From positions 1 through 64,000 of the forward strand of contig JAADEY010000012.1 of the NCBI GenBank assembly GCA_013153145.1: a stretch of 64,000 bases of DNA, given 5' to 3'. The first letter of the stretch is position 1. Each line of letters begins with the position of its first letter. Position numbers and translations under genes: made by a program. Positions 16,550-25,324 of this stretch are shown here, in pieces. This DNA is from Thermoproteota archaeon (GTDB taxonomy: Archaea > Thermoproteota > Thermoprotei_A > Sulfolobales > Pyrodictiaceae). The notes under the pieces are model-generated. The model saw only the letters and a program-made list of their open reading frames with translations. It was not told where the DNA came from and did no database searches.

Positions 16550-18955
16550 TTACTCCTCCTCCCCCAGTAGGTACTCCTCCTCTAGTCTTGCGAGGCGCTG
16601 GAGCATTACCTTCCTCTCTATGCTTGCTACGAGCCTCCTCGTCCTTATGACTGCGTCTGGGTTGACGCTTATGCTGTCTATGCCTAGCCTCACCAGGAAC
16701 TCTACTATCTCCGGGTAGTAGCTTGGCGCCTGCCCGCATATGGATACCGTCCTGCCGTACCTGTGCGCTCCCTTGATAATCATCTCTATCGCCTTGAGGA
16801 CTGCTGGGTCGCGCTCGTCGAAGTAGCCCGCCTCTGCTAGTAGCTGTGAGTCGCGGTCGACTCCTAGGACTAGCTGGGTTAGGTCGTTGCTTCCTATGCT
16901 GAAGCCGTCTACGAGCTTCGCGAACTCGTCTATTAGTAGTGCTACGCTGGGCACCTCAGCCATTATCCATACCTTGAAGTCTCTGCTCCTCTTCAGTCCC
17001 TCCTCCTCCATTATCTTTAGAACTCTCTCAACCTCCCAGGTTGTCCTCACGAATGGTATCATTACCCATACGTTCTTGAGGCCCATCTCCTCCCTAACCT
17101 TCCTTATCGCCTGCACCTCTAGGCGGAAGCCGCGCTCGTATGCTGGGTGTATGTATCTTGATGCTCCGCGCCAGCCTATCATCGGGTTCCTCTCCTCGGG
17201 CTCGTACTTCTCTCCTCCCTTCAGCCTCCTGTACTCGTTGGACTTGAAGTCGCTGAACCTCACCACGACGGGCCTCGGGTATATGGCTGAGGCTACCTTC
17301 GCTATGCCCTCGGCGAGCTTGTCGACGAAGAGCTGTGGCTTACCGGTGTCTATGAGGTATAGTGGGTGGTATCCTATCCACTCGCCTATGATGAACTCTA
17401 TCCTCATTAGGCCTATGCCGTCGAATGGTAGGTCTAGGTACTTCTCTATGGCCTCCGGCTCTCCTAGGTTCATGTATATCTTTGTAGCCGTCACCGGGTA
17501 GAGGTCCTTGAGTATCTCCTTTATCCTCGGCAGGACAACCGCCTTCTCTGCCGCCTCCTCCTTCTTCTTGCCTATCTCGACCCTGCCCTCGTAGACTACT
17601 CCGCGGGTCGCGTCCACGGTCACGACCATGCCGGTCTTTATCACCTTGGTCGCGTTGCCGGTGCCGACGATACATGGTATTCCGAGCTCCCTTGAGACTA
17701 TTGCTGCGTGGCTGGTTATGCCTCCCTCGTCGGTGACTATTGCCGCCGCCTTCTTCATCAATGGTACCCAGTCTGGGTCGGTCATCTTGGTTACGAGTAT
17801 CTCTCCCTTCTTGAAGCGCATTGCCTCCTCGCTGTGGGGGTCGAGGATCACCTTTGCTACTCCGACCGCTATGCCTGGGCTCGCTGGCAGGCCGCGGACG
17901 AGCACCTTCGCCTTCTCTATGCTTACCGGCTTCTCCTCGGCCTTGGCCCTGGCCTTCCTCGCGCTCCAGACGGTCTCGTATCTAGCCTGCACGATGAACA
18001 CGTTGTCGGGGAACTTTAGATCCTTGTCTATGGCCCACTCGATGTCCATTGCATGGTTGTAGTGCTTCTCTATCTTGATCCCGTACTCTGCGAGCTTCAG
18101 CACCTCCTCGTCTGTCAGGCTTGGCGCCTTGGCCTTCTCTGGTGGTAGCTCTATCACCTTGTTCTTCTTCTCCTTGGGGTCGTAGACGACTGCTATCTTC
18201 TTGTAGTTTATCTTCTTGTCGATTATCTTCAGTGTCTTCTTATCAACTATGAACTCGTCGGGTGTAACCATGCCTCCGACGACAGCCTCTCCAAGCCCCC
18301 AGGAGGACTCGATGACTATTACGTTGGGGTCTCCGGTTGCGGGGTGTAGGGTGAACATTACTCCCGCTGACTTCGCGTTGACCATCTTCTGTACCACTAC
18401 GGCCATCAAGGCCTTCTCGTGGCTTATCCCGTGCTGTACGCGGTAGAAGATTGCCCTTGGGGTGAAGAGGCTTGACCAGCACTTCTTAACCTTCTCTACT
18501 ACCTCGTCCTCGCCGCTCACGTTGAGGTATGTCTCCTGCTGGCCTGCGAAGCTCGCCTCGGGCATGTCTTCTGCGGTTGCGCTGCTCCTAACGGCTACGA
18601 GTGGGTCCTTGATGCCTAGCTTCTCGGATAGCTGGCGGTAGTACTTCCTTATCTCCTCCTCTATGTACTCCGGCATCTTCTGTGTCTCAATCATCCTCCT
18701 TATCTCCTTGCTGGTCTTCTCGAGCTCCTCCGTGTTGTTTACATCGAGCTTGTCGAGCATCTCCTTGATCTTCTTCCATATGCCGGTCTCCTCGAGGAAC
18801 TTCTTGTAGGCGATGCTTGTGACTATGAAGCCTGGTGGGACTGGGACGCCCGCGGCCGTCATCTCGCCGAGGTTCGCGCCCTTGCCTCCGACGAGAAGTG
18901 TGTCCTTTGCGCGTACCTCGTCGATCCATACAACTAGTTTCTCGTTACCGGGCAT
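16550..18955 (-). CDS. ppsA: Phosphoenolpyruvate synthase
   Basis: 801 residues; makes PEP from pyruvate and ATP with release of AMP and phosphate, the entry step of gluconeogenesis. Domains in order: N-terminal ATP-binding ([11 protein letters not shown] at about residues 22-32), swivelling phosphohistidine domain with catalytic His416 in [12 protein letters not shown], and the C-terminal PEP/pyruvate TIM barrel ending in the SICGQAPS motif with its active-site Cys. Full length. The promoter has AATTAAAG about 45 nt upstream and a GGAGAGAGG ribosome site before the ATG. Confidence 0.97.
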   Translation of the reverse strand: MPGNEKLVVWIDEVRAKDTLLVGGKGANLGEMTAAGVPVPPGFIVTSIAYKKFLEETGIWKKIKEMLDKLDVNNTEELEKTSKEIRRMIETQKMPEYIEEEIRKYYRQLSEKLGIKDPLVAVRSSATAEDMPEASFAGQQETYLNVSGEDEVVEKVKKCWSSLFTPRAIFYRVQHGISHEKALMAVVVQKMVNAKSAGVMFTLHPATGDPNVIVIESSWGLGEAVVGGMVTPDEFIVDKKTLKIIDKKINYKKIAVVYDPKEKKNKVIELPPEKAKAPSLTDEEVLKLAEYGIKIEKHYNHAMDIEWAIDKDLKFPDNVFIVQARYETVWSARKARAKAEEKPVSIEKAKVLVRGLPASPGIAVGVAKVILDPHSEEAMRFKKGEILVTKMTDPDWVPLMKKAAAIVTDEGGITSHAAIVSRELGIPCIVGTGNATKVIKTGMVVTVDATRGVVYEGRVEIGKKKEEAAEKAVVLPRIKEILKDLYPVTATKIYMNLGEPEAIEKYLDLPFDGIGLMRIEFIIGEWIGYHPLYLIDTGKPQLFVDKLAEGIAKVASAIYPRPVVVRFSDFKSNEYRRLKGGEKYEPEERNPMIGWRGASRYIHPAYERGFRLEVQAIRKVREEMGLKNVWVMIPFVRTTWEVERVLKIMEEEGLKRSRDFKVWIMAEVPSVALLIDEFAKLVDGFSIGSNDLTQLVLGVDRDSQLLAEAGYFDERDPAVLKAIEMIIKGAHRYGRTVSICGQAPSYYPEIVEFLVRLGIDSISVNPDAVIRTRRLVASIERKVMLQRLARLEEEYLLGEEE

Positions 18956-18997
18956 TCCTCTCTCCGTATTAGAGAAGAAGGCTGGGGGTATGAGTAG

Positions 18998-19005
18998 AAT
19001 TAAAG
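18998..19005 (-). promoter_or_regulatory. TATA box of ppsA
   Basis: CTTTAATT on the minus strand lies about 45 nt before the ppsA ATG, leaving room for a 20-nt leader with the GGAGAGAGG ribosome-binding site. Confidence 0.45.
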
Positions 19006-19056
19006 GTATCCCTGCCTCCTGCTAATACATCCCTTTTATCGCCGAAACCCTCCAGG

Positions 19057-19422
19057 CTACTCCTTACCCTTCTCCTCTTCCTCAAACCTCACTATAGGTG
19101 TCACAATCCTGTACTCCCTGCCATACTCATCACCCACTATCACGACGACGCGGTCGACGTTCTCATGCGGCCCGAAATAAATCCTGAGCCTATCACCCGG
19201 GGGGATGACTGCGTCAACGTTTATCCTCTCACGTATATGCCTCTTCGCGGACTTCGTGGGCTCTATGCTTCCAGGCTCGTAGACCAGGGTTGTGATTGTA
19301 TGCTCCACCTCCAGGGCCTTGACGTGGAGGTGGCATGGCGTATTATTGTTGACCTGTATGTATCCCTCGACGAGGCTTACGGTGACTGCACCCGGCTTGG
19401 AGATACACTTCTCAACGGACAC
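19057..19422 (-). CDS. Hypothetical beta-rich protein
   Basis: 121 residues from a GTG. The pattern of alternating hydrophobic residues (AVTVSLVEGYIQVNN, DRLRIYFGPHENVDRVVVIV) suggests an immunoglobulin-like or other beta-sandwich fold; the tail is acidic and charged. No signal peptide or membrane segment. Standalone upstream of ppsA on the same strand, with a 100-bp gap. Family not recognised. Confidence 0.6.
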   Translation of the reverse strand: MSVEKCISKPGAVTVSLVEGYIQVNNNTPCHLHVKALEVEHTITTLVYEPGSIEPTKSAKRHIRERINVDAVIPPGDRLRIYFGPHENVDRVVVIVGDEYGREYRIVTPIVRFEEEEKGKE

Positions 19423-19495
19423 GGGGAAGCCCGGTTACAGGGTGTATCGTGGGAGAGTAATAGTGGGTTTCCTCAGCCTCGGTGGAGGCTCCTCA

Positions 19496-19525
19496 CGGCC
19501 CCCTAGGCTATCCTGGGGGCTCGGG
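19496..19525. terminator. GC-rich hairpin downstream of moeA
   Basis: GGCCCCC and GGGGGCT arms around TAGGCTATCCT can fold into a 6-7 bp stem. With the hairpin at 19585-19609 it lies in the 220-bp gap after the moeA stop, so both may stabilise or end that transcript. No gene is seen in this gap. Confidence 0.25.
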
Positions 19526-19584
19526 GACGTGCAAACTACATCACTGGCCCTCCTACCTGCTGGCTGTATTGGCGGGTGAGGAGA

Positions 19585-19609
19585 AACCCCGTCTCTTGAC
19601 CCCGGGGTT
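19585..19609. terminator. Hairpin just after moeA
   Basis: AACCCCG (19585-19591) and CGGGGTT (19603-19609) pair exactly over 7 bp with an 11-nt loop, 36 nt beyond the moeA stop on the minus strand. Confidence 0.3.
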
Positions 19610-19644
19610 GCGGGGGGTGATGTATGCACCGGTTGCCGACGCCG

Positions 19645-21414
19645 CTACACGGCCTCTGTTGATGCTATTGTCTCCGCTACTTCTCTCGCCTCTCTCCGGT
19701 AGTATATGGTGAGCCTCTGTCTCAGCGTCGTGGCTGTGGCTGCTTCTTCCGGGGTATTGTCTGTTGCTGGTAGTAGTGCTGCGTCTAGGTAGCCGTTTGC
19801 AAGGAGCCATGCCGCCGCCCTCGTGGTGCTGCATGGTATGTAGTGTTTCGCGTGTATGAGGCTGGACTGTATCCTCGCGAGCGTCGATGTCGGGGGGTAT
19901 GCTGGTAGTGTTGCCGGGTTCCGGCTTCTCGTTACCAGTTTCAGCGTTCTTGTTGTCTCGATGACCTCGTAGCCTGGTGGCGGCTCAACCTCGTCCTCGG
20001 AGTCGATGACTGCTATGCTGCATGCCCTCCTTTGTAGCGCCTCTATAGCCAGCTGGCTCCCTGCCTCCAGTATCTTTACCCGGGCACCGCTCGACGCTAT
20101 GGCGTTGAGCGTCTTTCTCCCCAGTAGCTCTGCTACTATCACCCTCGTGTTCCTCCAGTATGGGTTTAGTAGCGCCGCGGTGACTATGGCTCCGGGTTCT
20201 AGGCCTCCGTGGAGGCCTGCTGGTATTGTTATCTCGGCGTCGCCTCGTGAGAAGCATGTTATCATGTAGCTCTCGCAGGGTAGCGGGATTGCTGGGGCTG
20301 CTGTGCCCTCGCCTGGCTCGAGGAGGAGAACGGGCCTCGTCGTGTGTCTTCCGCGTGCGGGGAATGCTGGGGCCAGTAGCTCTGCCTTAACCGTGCCTGC
20401 CGCCTGCCTTGGGGGCGCCATTGCGGCCTCTGCCAGTATCTTTAGGACTACCTTCTCGGTTACGTTTAGTGCTGATGCTGGGTTGCCTGGGAGCCCTATT
20501 ACGGGTTTGCCTGCCACTATTGCGAGTATTGTTGGCTTGCCCGGCTTCAGCTTGAGGCCGTGTGCTATGATGATGCCTTCGTCTGCAACCACCCTGTACA
20601 CTATGTCCTCGGTTCCGGCGGAGGTTCCTCCTATGAAGAGCACCATGTCGGATGTCTCCAGCGCCTCTCGTAGAGCCTGCCTCAACGCCTCCTCGTCGTC
20701 CGGCACGATGCCTGCCCTCTCTATGTCTACGCAGCAGCTCTGCAGCATCGCCTCCACTGCCCTAGAGGATGACTCGTACACCTTGCCTGGGGGTGGTGTC
20801 TCCGGCTTCCCCGTTGGCTCGAGCAGCTCCACCCCCGTCGGTATGATTGTTATCTTCGGCCTGTAGATCCTTGCCTTGGTGATTCCCTGCGCCGAGAGTG
20901 CCGCTGCCAGTGCGGGGGTGACGGGTGTGCCTCTCGGGGCTATGATGTCTCCTGGGGATGCATCGCTGCAGGGCCATGCGACGTTGTCGCCGAAGCCTGC
21001 CTCCTCGTAGACTAGTATCCAGCCGTCCCTCTCCTCCGCGTGCTCCACCGGCACGACGGCCGTGGCGTTTGGCGGTATGCCCGCCCCCGTGTCGACCTCG
21101 ACTGCCTCTCCCGGGCCGATTGGCCTTGACCAGTACTCGCCTATCCTGGCCCTGCCCACTAGCCTTAGTCTCCTCGGCGACGAGTAGTCGGCGCCGAGCG
21201 TGTCCTCGTAGCGGACCGCGTAGCCGTCCATTATGCTTCTCGGGAAGTGTGGCACCGGTACGGCTGCCTGGATGGTCTCGGCTAGTATGCAGCCCGCCGC
21301 CCTGCCTACCTCGCTCAGTATTGTTGATGGCTTGTAGCCTGCTCCGAGTAGCTCCTTTATCATCTTGGTTATCGCGGTCTCCGGCTCCATTAGGGAGTGG
21401 AGTATTCTCCTCAT
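19645..21414 (-). CDS. moeA: MoeA with C-terminal PBP-like domain
   Basis: 589 residues. Residues 1-400 are MoeA (molybdopterin molybdotransferase, last step of Mo/W cofactor synthesis): FPRSIMDGYAVRYEDT (about 58-73), the MoCF motif FIGGTSAGTEDIVYRV and GLPGNPASALNV. The remaining 190 residues form a periplasmic-binding-protein-like domain (LIHAKHYIPCSTTRAAAWLL), a known archaeal fusion that may sense the metal oxyanion or cofactor. It follows the first moeA by 9 nt. Confidence 0.9.
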   Translation of the reverse strand: MRRILHSLMEPETAITKMIKELLGAGYKPSTILSEVGRAAGCILAETIQAAVPVPHFPRSIMDGYAVRYEDTLGADYSSPRRLRLVGRARIGEYWSRPIGPGEAVEVDTGAGIPPNATAVVPVEHAEERDGWILVYEEAGFGDNVAWPCSDASPGDIIAPRGTPVTPALAAALSAQGITKARIYRPKITIIPTGVELLEPTGKPETPPPGKVYESSSRAVEAMLQSCCVDIERAGIVPDDEEALRQALREALETSDMVLFIGGTSAGTEDIVYRVVADEGIIIAHGLKLKPGKPTILAIVAGKPVIGLPGNPASALNVTEKVVLKILAEAAMAPPRQAAGTVKAELLAPAFPARGRHTTRPVLLLEPGEGTAAPAIPLPCESYMITCFSRGDAEITIPAGLHGGLEPGAIVTAALLNPYWRNTRVIVAELLGRKTLNAIASSGARVKILEAGSQLAIEALQRRACSIAVIDSEDEVEPPPGYEVIETTRTLKLVTRSRNPATLPAYPPTSTLARIQSSLIHAKHYIPCSTTRAAAWLLANGYLDAALLPATDNTPEEAATATTLRQRLTIYYRREAREVAETIASTEAV

Positions 21415-21423
21415 CCCAGCTGG

Positions 21424-22641
21424 TCACCTCACTGCGTGGATAAGGTGGGCCTCCACCACGTCCCCCGGCTTCTTTGAAACCTCGTCCTCCCCGACGACTA
21501 TGAGGGCGTCTGCTGTTGCTAGTAGGCTGGCCTTACCGGCCCCCCTCCTCTGGATTGGGTCGAGGGAGCCGCCGCGCAGCGTGGCGTAGTATAGCTCTGT
21601 GATGCCCGGCGTTGACGCTATGGGTTTCAGTGTGGGTAGTCTAACTACTGGTGAGGGTGGCCATGCCGCGCCATAGGCGGTCATTATCAGCGGCTCTATG
21701 AGCATGTATAGCTGGCTCCAGGCTGAGAGGGGGAGCCCGCTCAGCGCTGCGACGACCCTATCCCTGGAGACCGCTATTGCCGCCGCCCTGCCAGGCCTCA
21801 TGCGGAAGCCGTGCCAGAACCTCCAGCCCCTCTCCTCAGCGAGCCTCCGTAGGCTCGTGGCGGCGACGTCGCCCTTGCCGGGCCCCGTGCCCCCGCATGA
21901 GAGTACCAGGTGGTTTGTGGCTGTGAGCTCCTCGTACTCCTGGTATACTCTTGCGGGGTTGTCTGGTAGCCTCTTCACGGTGGTTACTTCCACGCCTATG
22001 CGCCTAAGCCTTGCAGCCACTAGCCTGCATGTAGAGTTGTACACCATGCCTGGCCTCCACTCCTCCCCGGGCTCTAGTAGCTCGTCGCCTATGCATAGTA
22101 CTGCTGCCTTCAGTTCCTCCCATACAGTGGCCTCGGCTATTCCCTGCGACGCGAGGAGCGCTACATGAGCCTCGTTTATCCTCGTACCCTCGGATAGGAG
22201 CTCGCTGCCAGCCCTTACATCCTCTCCCCGCCTCGCGACGGCGTAGCCGGGCTTCGGGGCCCTGTAGACCAGGAGGCTTCCATTAACCTCCCTGCACCAC
22301 TCGAGGGGCACGACGGTGTCCGCTCCCTCCGGGATGCAGTCCTTCATCTCGACGGGCACCGCTGTGCCGGGTGATACGCTGTCGCCGGGTCTTAGGAGGC
22401 GGAGTTTCACGGGGGTTGAGGGGGAGGCGTACATCACGTCCTGGTAGCGGACTGCGTAGCCGTCTAGGACGGGCTTGTCGCATGGGGGGACGTCCAGCAC
22501 CGCCTTGATGCTTGAGGCGAGGTAGCGGCCGACGGCGTCCACTAGGTCTACGTCTTCTCTCCCTAGGCGGGGCCGGTAGAGGCTGGACGCCTCGGCTAGG
22601 TAGTCCTTGATGCCCGTGAGCTCGTGGCCTAGGTAGCTCAA
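21424..22641 (-). CDS. moeA: MoeA paralogue
   Basis: 405 residues from the TTG at 22641, chosen for the GGAGG 6 nt upstream and the normal MoeA N-terminus; the longer open frame overlaps the divergent ATPase gene. Motifs: CDKPVLDGYAVRYQDV, VLSCGGTGPGKGDVAATSLR and ALSGLPLSAWSQLYML. The usual GNP of the second motif is replaced by GLPLSA, so catalysis may differ from its neighbour. Tandem MoeA genes in archaea may serve Mo and W separately; that is an inference. First gene of the two-gene operon. Confidence 0.88.
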   Translation of the reverse strand: MSYLGHELTGIKDYLAEASSLYRPRLGREDVDLVDAVGRYLASSIKAVLDVPPCDKPVLDGYAVRYQDVMYASPSTPVKLRLLRPGDSVSPGTAVPVEMKDCIPEGADTVVPLEWCREVNGSLLVYRAPKPGYAVARRGEDVRAGSELLSEGTRINEAHVALLASQGIAEATVWEELKAAVLCIGDELLEPGEEWRPGMVYNSTCRLVAARLRRIGVEVTTVKRLPDNPARVYQEYEELTATNHLVLSCGGTGPGKGDVAATSLRRLAEERGWRFWHGFRMRPGRAAAIAVSRDRVVAALSGLPLSAWSQLYMLIEPLIMTAYGAAWPPSPVVRLPTLKPIASTPGITELYYATLRGGSLDPIQRRGAGKASLLATADALIVVGEDEVSKKPGDVVEAHLIHAVR

Positions 22642-22690
22642 GGCCTCCCTCCTTCCCTGAACCCGGGTGTGGTGGAGCGCCGGGGGAGGG

Positions 22691-22736
22691 TTAGCAGAGT
22701 AACTCCTCTTCACGGCCCTGCCTGGGGCTCTGCTAA
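22691..22736. promoter_or_regulatory. Inverted repeat in the moeA promoter
   Basis: TTAGCAGAG (22691-22699) and CTCTGCTAA (22728-22736) are exact 9-bp inverted copies 28 nt apart. The distal arm overlaps the probable moeA TATA element (GGTTTTAGC on the minus strand). Position suggests an operator for a dimeric regulator of the moeA operon; it could also fold as a leader hairpin if transcription starts further upstream. Confidence 0.4.
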
Positions 22737-22810
22737 AACCGGGCTCGTCACTCCCTCCGTCCCGGCGTCCCGTGGTCTTGTTGTGTTCTGGTAGCCTGAT
22801 ATTACGGTTA

Positions 22811-22818
22811 GATATAAC
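22811..22818 (+). promoter_or_regulatory. TATA box of the MoxR operon
   Basis: GATATAAC lies about 45 nt upstream of the GTG at 22860, with GGGGAGGT between them as ribosome-binding site. Confidence 0.5.
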
Positions 22819-22859
22819 CCTCCTCTCTACGTTTGTTCTATGCGAGGGGAGGTAGGCTA

Positions 22860-23996
22860 GTGGAGTGTGGATTGCTGAAAACCGTGAAGAGGTTTTACGA
22901 GCTCCTGCATGAGCCATTCGTGGGTAGGGAGGATGAGGCTAGGGCTATAGTGCTTGGCATACTTGCTAGGGAGCACGTCGTCTTGATAGGCGAGCCCGGA
23001 ACGGCGAAGTCGGCTCTTGCTAGGAGGGCCGCCGAGCTCATAAAGGCCAGGTTCTTCAAGTACTTGCTGACCAAGTATACGGAGCCCGCCGAGCTCTTCG
23101 GCCCCCTGGACCTCAAGGCCTTGAGGGAGGGGAAGTATATCCGTATAACGAGGGGTAAGCTCCCCGAGGCCGAGATAGTCTTCCTCGACGAGGTCTTCAA
23201 CGCGAACAGCGCCATACTGAACGCCCTGCTCAGCATAATGCAGGAGAGGGTCTGGTACGACGGCTACTCGGAGATAAGGGTGCCGCTATGGACGCTGATA
23301 GGTGCTAGTAACAGGGTTCCGGACGAGCCGGAGCTCGACGCCGTCTATGACAGGTTCCTGGTGAGGCAGTATACGCGGCCCCTCCCGGAGAACAAGTGGG
23401 CCGACCTGCTTGAGGCCGGGTGGCGTATAGAGGCCGGGCTCGTCAAGACACCGGAGCCCGTGCTGGACATGGATAGCATTAGGAAGGTGCATGAGCTCAT
23501 ATACCAGGTTGATATATCGCCGATAAAGCATAAGCTCCTCAAGCTCTACGCGGTCTTCGAGGAGAGGGGCATACATCTAACCGATCGTAGGAAGGCGAAG
23601 GCGTTGAAGATTATAGCTGCCAACGCCCTCCTTGAGGGGAGGATGACCGCCACCGAGGAGGATCTCGTTGTCTTGAAGTATGTTGCGCCGAGGGATATTG
23701 AGGACTTCGACAGGATAACCGTGATACTCTCGGAGGAGCTGAAGATGCCGGAGAAGTATATGAAGGAGCTGACCGACATAAGGGTTAACGTGAGGGAGGC
23801 CGCGAGGCTTGCCTCTCTCCTCCGCAGCTACGACCCCAGGCTGGTGGATCTATTCCGTAGCCTAAAGATAGCTAAGAGCAGGGTTAAGTCGATACTCAAT
23901 GAGGTCGATGATAAGAATGTTAGGGAGCTGGCTAACCAGGTTATAAAGGAGATTGATGACGTTCTCGAGAAGATATCATACAAGCTGGGGATATAG
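22860..23996 (+). CDS. MoxR-type AAA+ ATPase
   Basis: 378 residues from the GTG at 22860 (GGGGAGGT 7 nt upstream). Walker A is GEPGTAKSALAR (about residues 49-60), Walker B is IVFLDEVFNANSAILNAL, sensor 1 is LIGASNR, and a lid domain follows. MoxR ATPases act as chaperones that insert cofactors or remodel complexes, usually with a VWA protein, which here follows 2 nt downstream. This pair is comparable to RavA-ViaA; the client is unknown. Divergent from the moeA operon. Confidence 0.92.
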   Translation: MECGLLKTVKRFYELLHEPFVGREDEARAIVLGILAREHVVLIGEPGTAKSALARRAAELIKARFFKYLLTKYTEPAELFGPLDLKALREGKYIRITRGKLPEAEIVFLDEVFNANSAILNALLSIMQERVWYDGYSEIRVPLWTLIGASNRVPDEPELDAVYDRFLVRQYTRPLPENKWADLLEAGWRIEAGLVKTPEPVLDMDSIRKVHELIYQVDISPIKHKLLKLYAVFEERGIHLTDRRKAKALKIIAANALLEGRMTATEEDLVVLKYVAPRDIEDFDRITVILSEELKMPEKYMKELTDIRVNVREAARLASLLRSYDPRLVDLFRSLKIAKSRVKSILNEVDDKNVRELANQVIKEIDDVLEKISYKLGI

Positions 23997-23998
23997 CC

Positions 23999-25324
23999 TT
24001 GCCCGACTTCATTAAAGGGGTGAGGCTCGAGGAGCCACCGGTAAGGTACCGCGGCGAGCGGATCCTATCCCTACTCGAGAAGCTGCATGAGGGTGGATCC
24101 TCAAACATAAAGGACGTCGACTTCATGGACGAGTACCTCGCAGCAGCGGTCTACTACCTCTTCTTCCTGCCGGCACCGATACTCGCTGAGGCGGAGCACA
24201 AGGATCCGCGCAGGGCTAAGCAGTACGCCCTCCTCCGCCTACTAGCAAGCAGCCCCAAGCTGAGCATGGTGCGCAGGAAGACCATAGCAGACTCGACGAC
24301 AAGCACCGTGGCCTCGGCCGTCTTCCTGGAGCACCTGCTCCGCGAGTTATCGAAGAACAGTGAGTCTACGCGTAGCAGCGGTGGATCCAGGGAGGAGGGG
24401 GTGAGGCACTCCAATAGGCCTAGCATGTCGAACTACATGCTGCAGCAGGCTGTGGAGAAGGCTCTTGAGGCTACACACGACATCGCGAGGCAGGCGAGGG
24501 AGATCAAGAACCTCACGGCAAGGTTCACCGCCGGCACGGGTTCTATACTCTCGCTGGAGGATAGCGTCGCGGAGGTGTTGAAGCTTGCTAAGAACACTGA
24601 TGTGAAGATAATACTGGAGGCGTTGAGGTCGATACAGGATATAGACGCGTATATCAAGAGGAGGCTCGTTAGGAGCCCACGCGGCGAGCTCGACGGCTAC
24701 GAGCTCGGCAGCGACGTCGAGAGAATAGTGCCGTCGGAGCTCGCGCTCCCATATGAGGCCTTCTCCGTGAAGCTTGCTGAGAGCAGCCTCCTGCTTTACC
24801 GGAAAGTGCTGCCAGAGACACGCGGCCCCTTCCACATACTACTGGATAAGAGCGGGAGTATGATGGGGCTCAAGATCATATGGGCTAAGGCTGTCGCCAT
24901 AGCGCTTGCGCAGAGGGCTGCGAGGGAGAGGAGGCCGTTCATGATAAGGTTCTTTGACAGCATACCATATCCCTTGATGAAGATAGGTAAGCGTGTCCGG
25001 GGCAGGGATGTCGTGAAGATGCTCGAGTATCTTGCGAGGATAAGGGCTAACGGCGGCACCGATATAACGAGGGCTATACTGACCGCAACGGAGGACATCG
25101 CCTCAATGAAGAGCTTCAGCCAGAGTGACATAGTGTTGATAACTGATGGCGAGGACAAGATAGCTATCGACGCGGTTAGGAGGAGCCTTGCCAGGGTGAA
25201 GGCGAGGCTCCACACGGTGATGGTTCACGGCAATAACTTCGACTTGAAGTCCATCTCCACCACATACATGACTGTTACGAGGCTTGATAAGGAGAGTGCA
25301 TTAAAAGTTATTGTGCATGTTTAG
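23999..25324 (+). CDS. VWA-domain protein (CoxE/ViaA-like)
   Basis: 441 residues from a TTG. The N-terminal half is helical and charged. The C-terminal half is a von Willebrand A domain with the metal-ion site DKSGSMMG (about residue 281) and further metal-site parts NGGTDITRAI and ITDGEDK. It is the usual partner of the MoxR ATPase encoded 2 nt upstream, acting as its adaptor to clients. The final 17 nt overlap the convergent acyl-CoA synthetase gene. Confidence 0.9.
   Translation: MPDFIKGVRLEEPPVRYRGERILSLLEKLHEGGSSNIKDVDFMDEYLAAAVYYLFFLPAPILAEAEHKDPRRAKQYALLRLLASSPKLSMVRRKTIADSTTSTVASAVFLEHLLRELSKNSESTRSSGGSREEGVRHSNRPSMSNYMLQQAVEKALEATHDIARQAREIKNLTARFTAGTGSILSLEDSVAEVLKLAKNTDVKIILEALRSIQDIDAYIKRRLVRSPRGELDGYELGSDVERIVPSELALPYEAFSVKLAESSLLLYRKVLPETRGPFHILLDKSGSMMGLKIIWAKAVAIALAQRAARERRPFMIRFFDSIPYPLMKIGKRVRGRDVVKMLEYLARIRANGGTDITRAILTATEDIASMKSFSQSDIVLITDGEDKIAIDAVRRSLARVKARLHTVMVHGNNFDLKSISTTYMTVTRLDKESALKVIVHV

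Noticed and set aside
22642-22917. Longer N-terminus for the first moeA gene
   Set aside because: It is Arg/Pro-rich and overlaps the divergent MoxR gene; the TTG at 22641 has a strong ribosome site and gives normal MoeA length.
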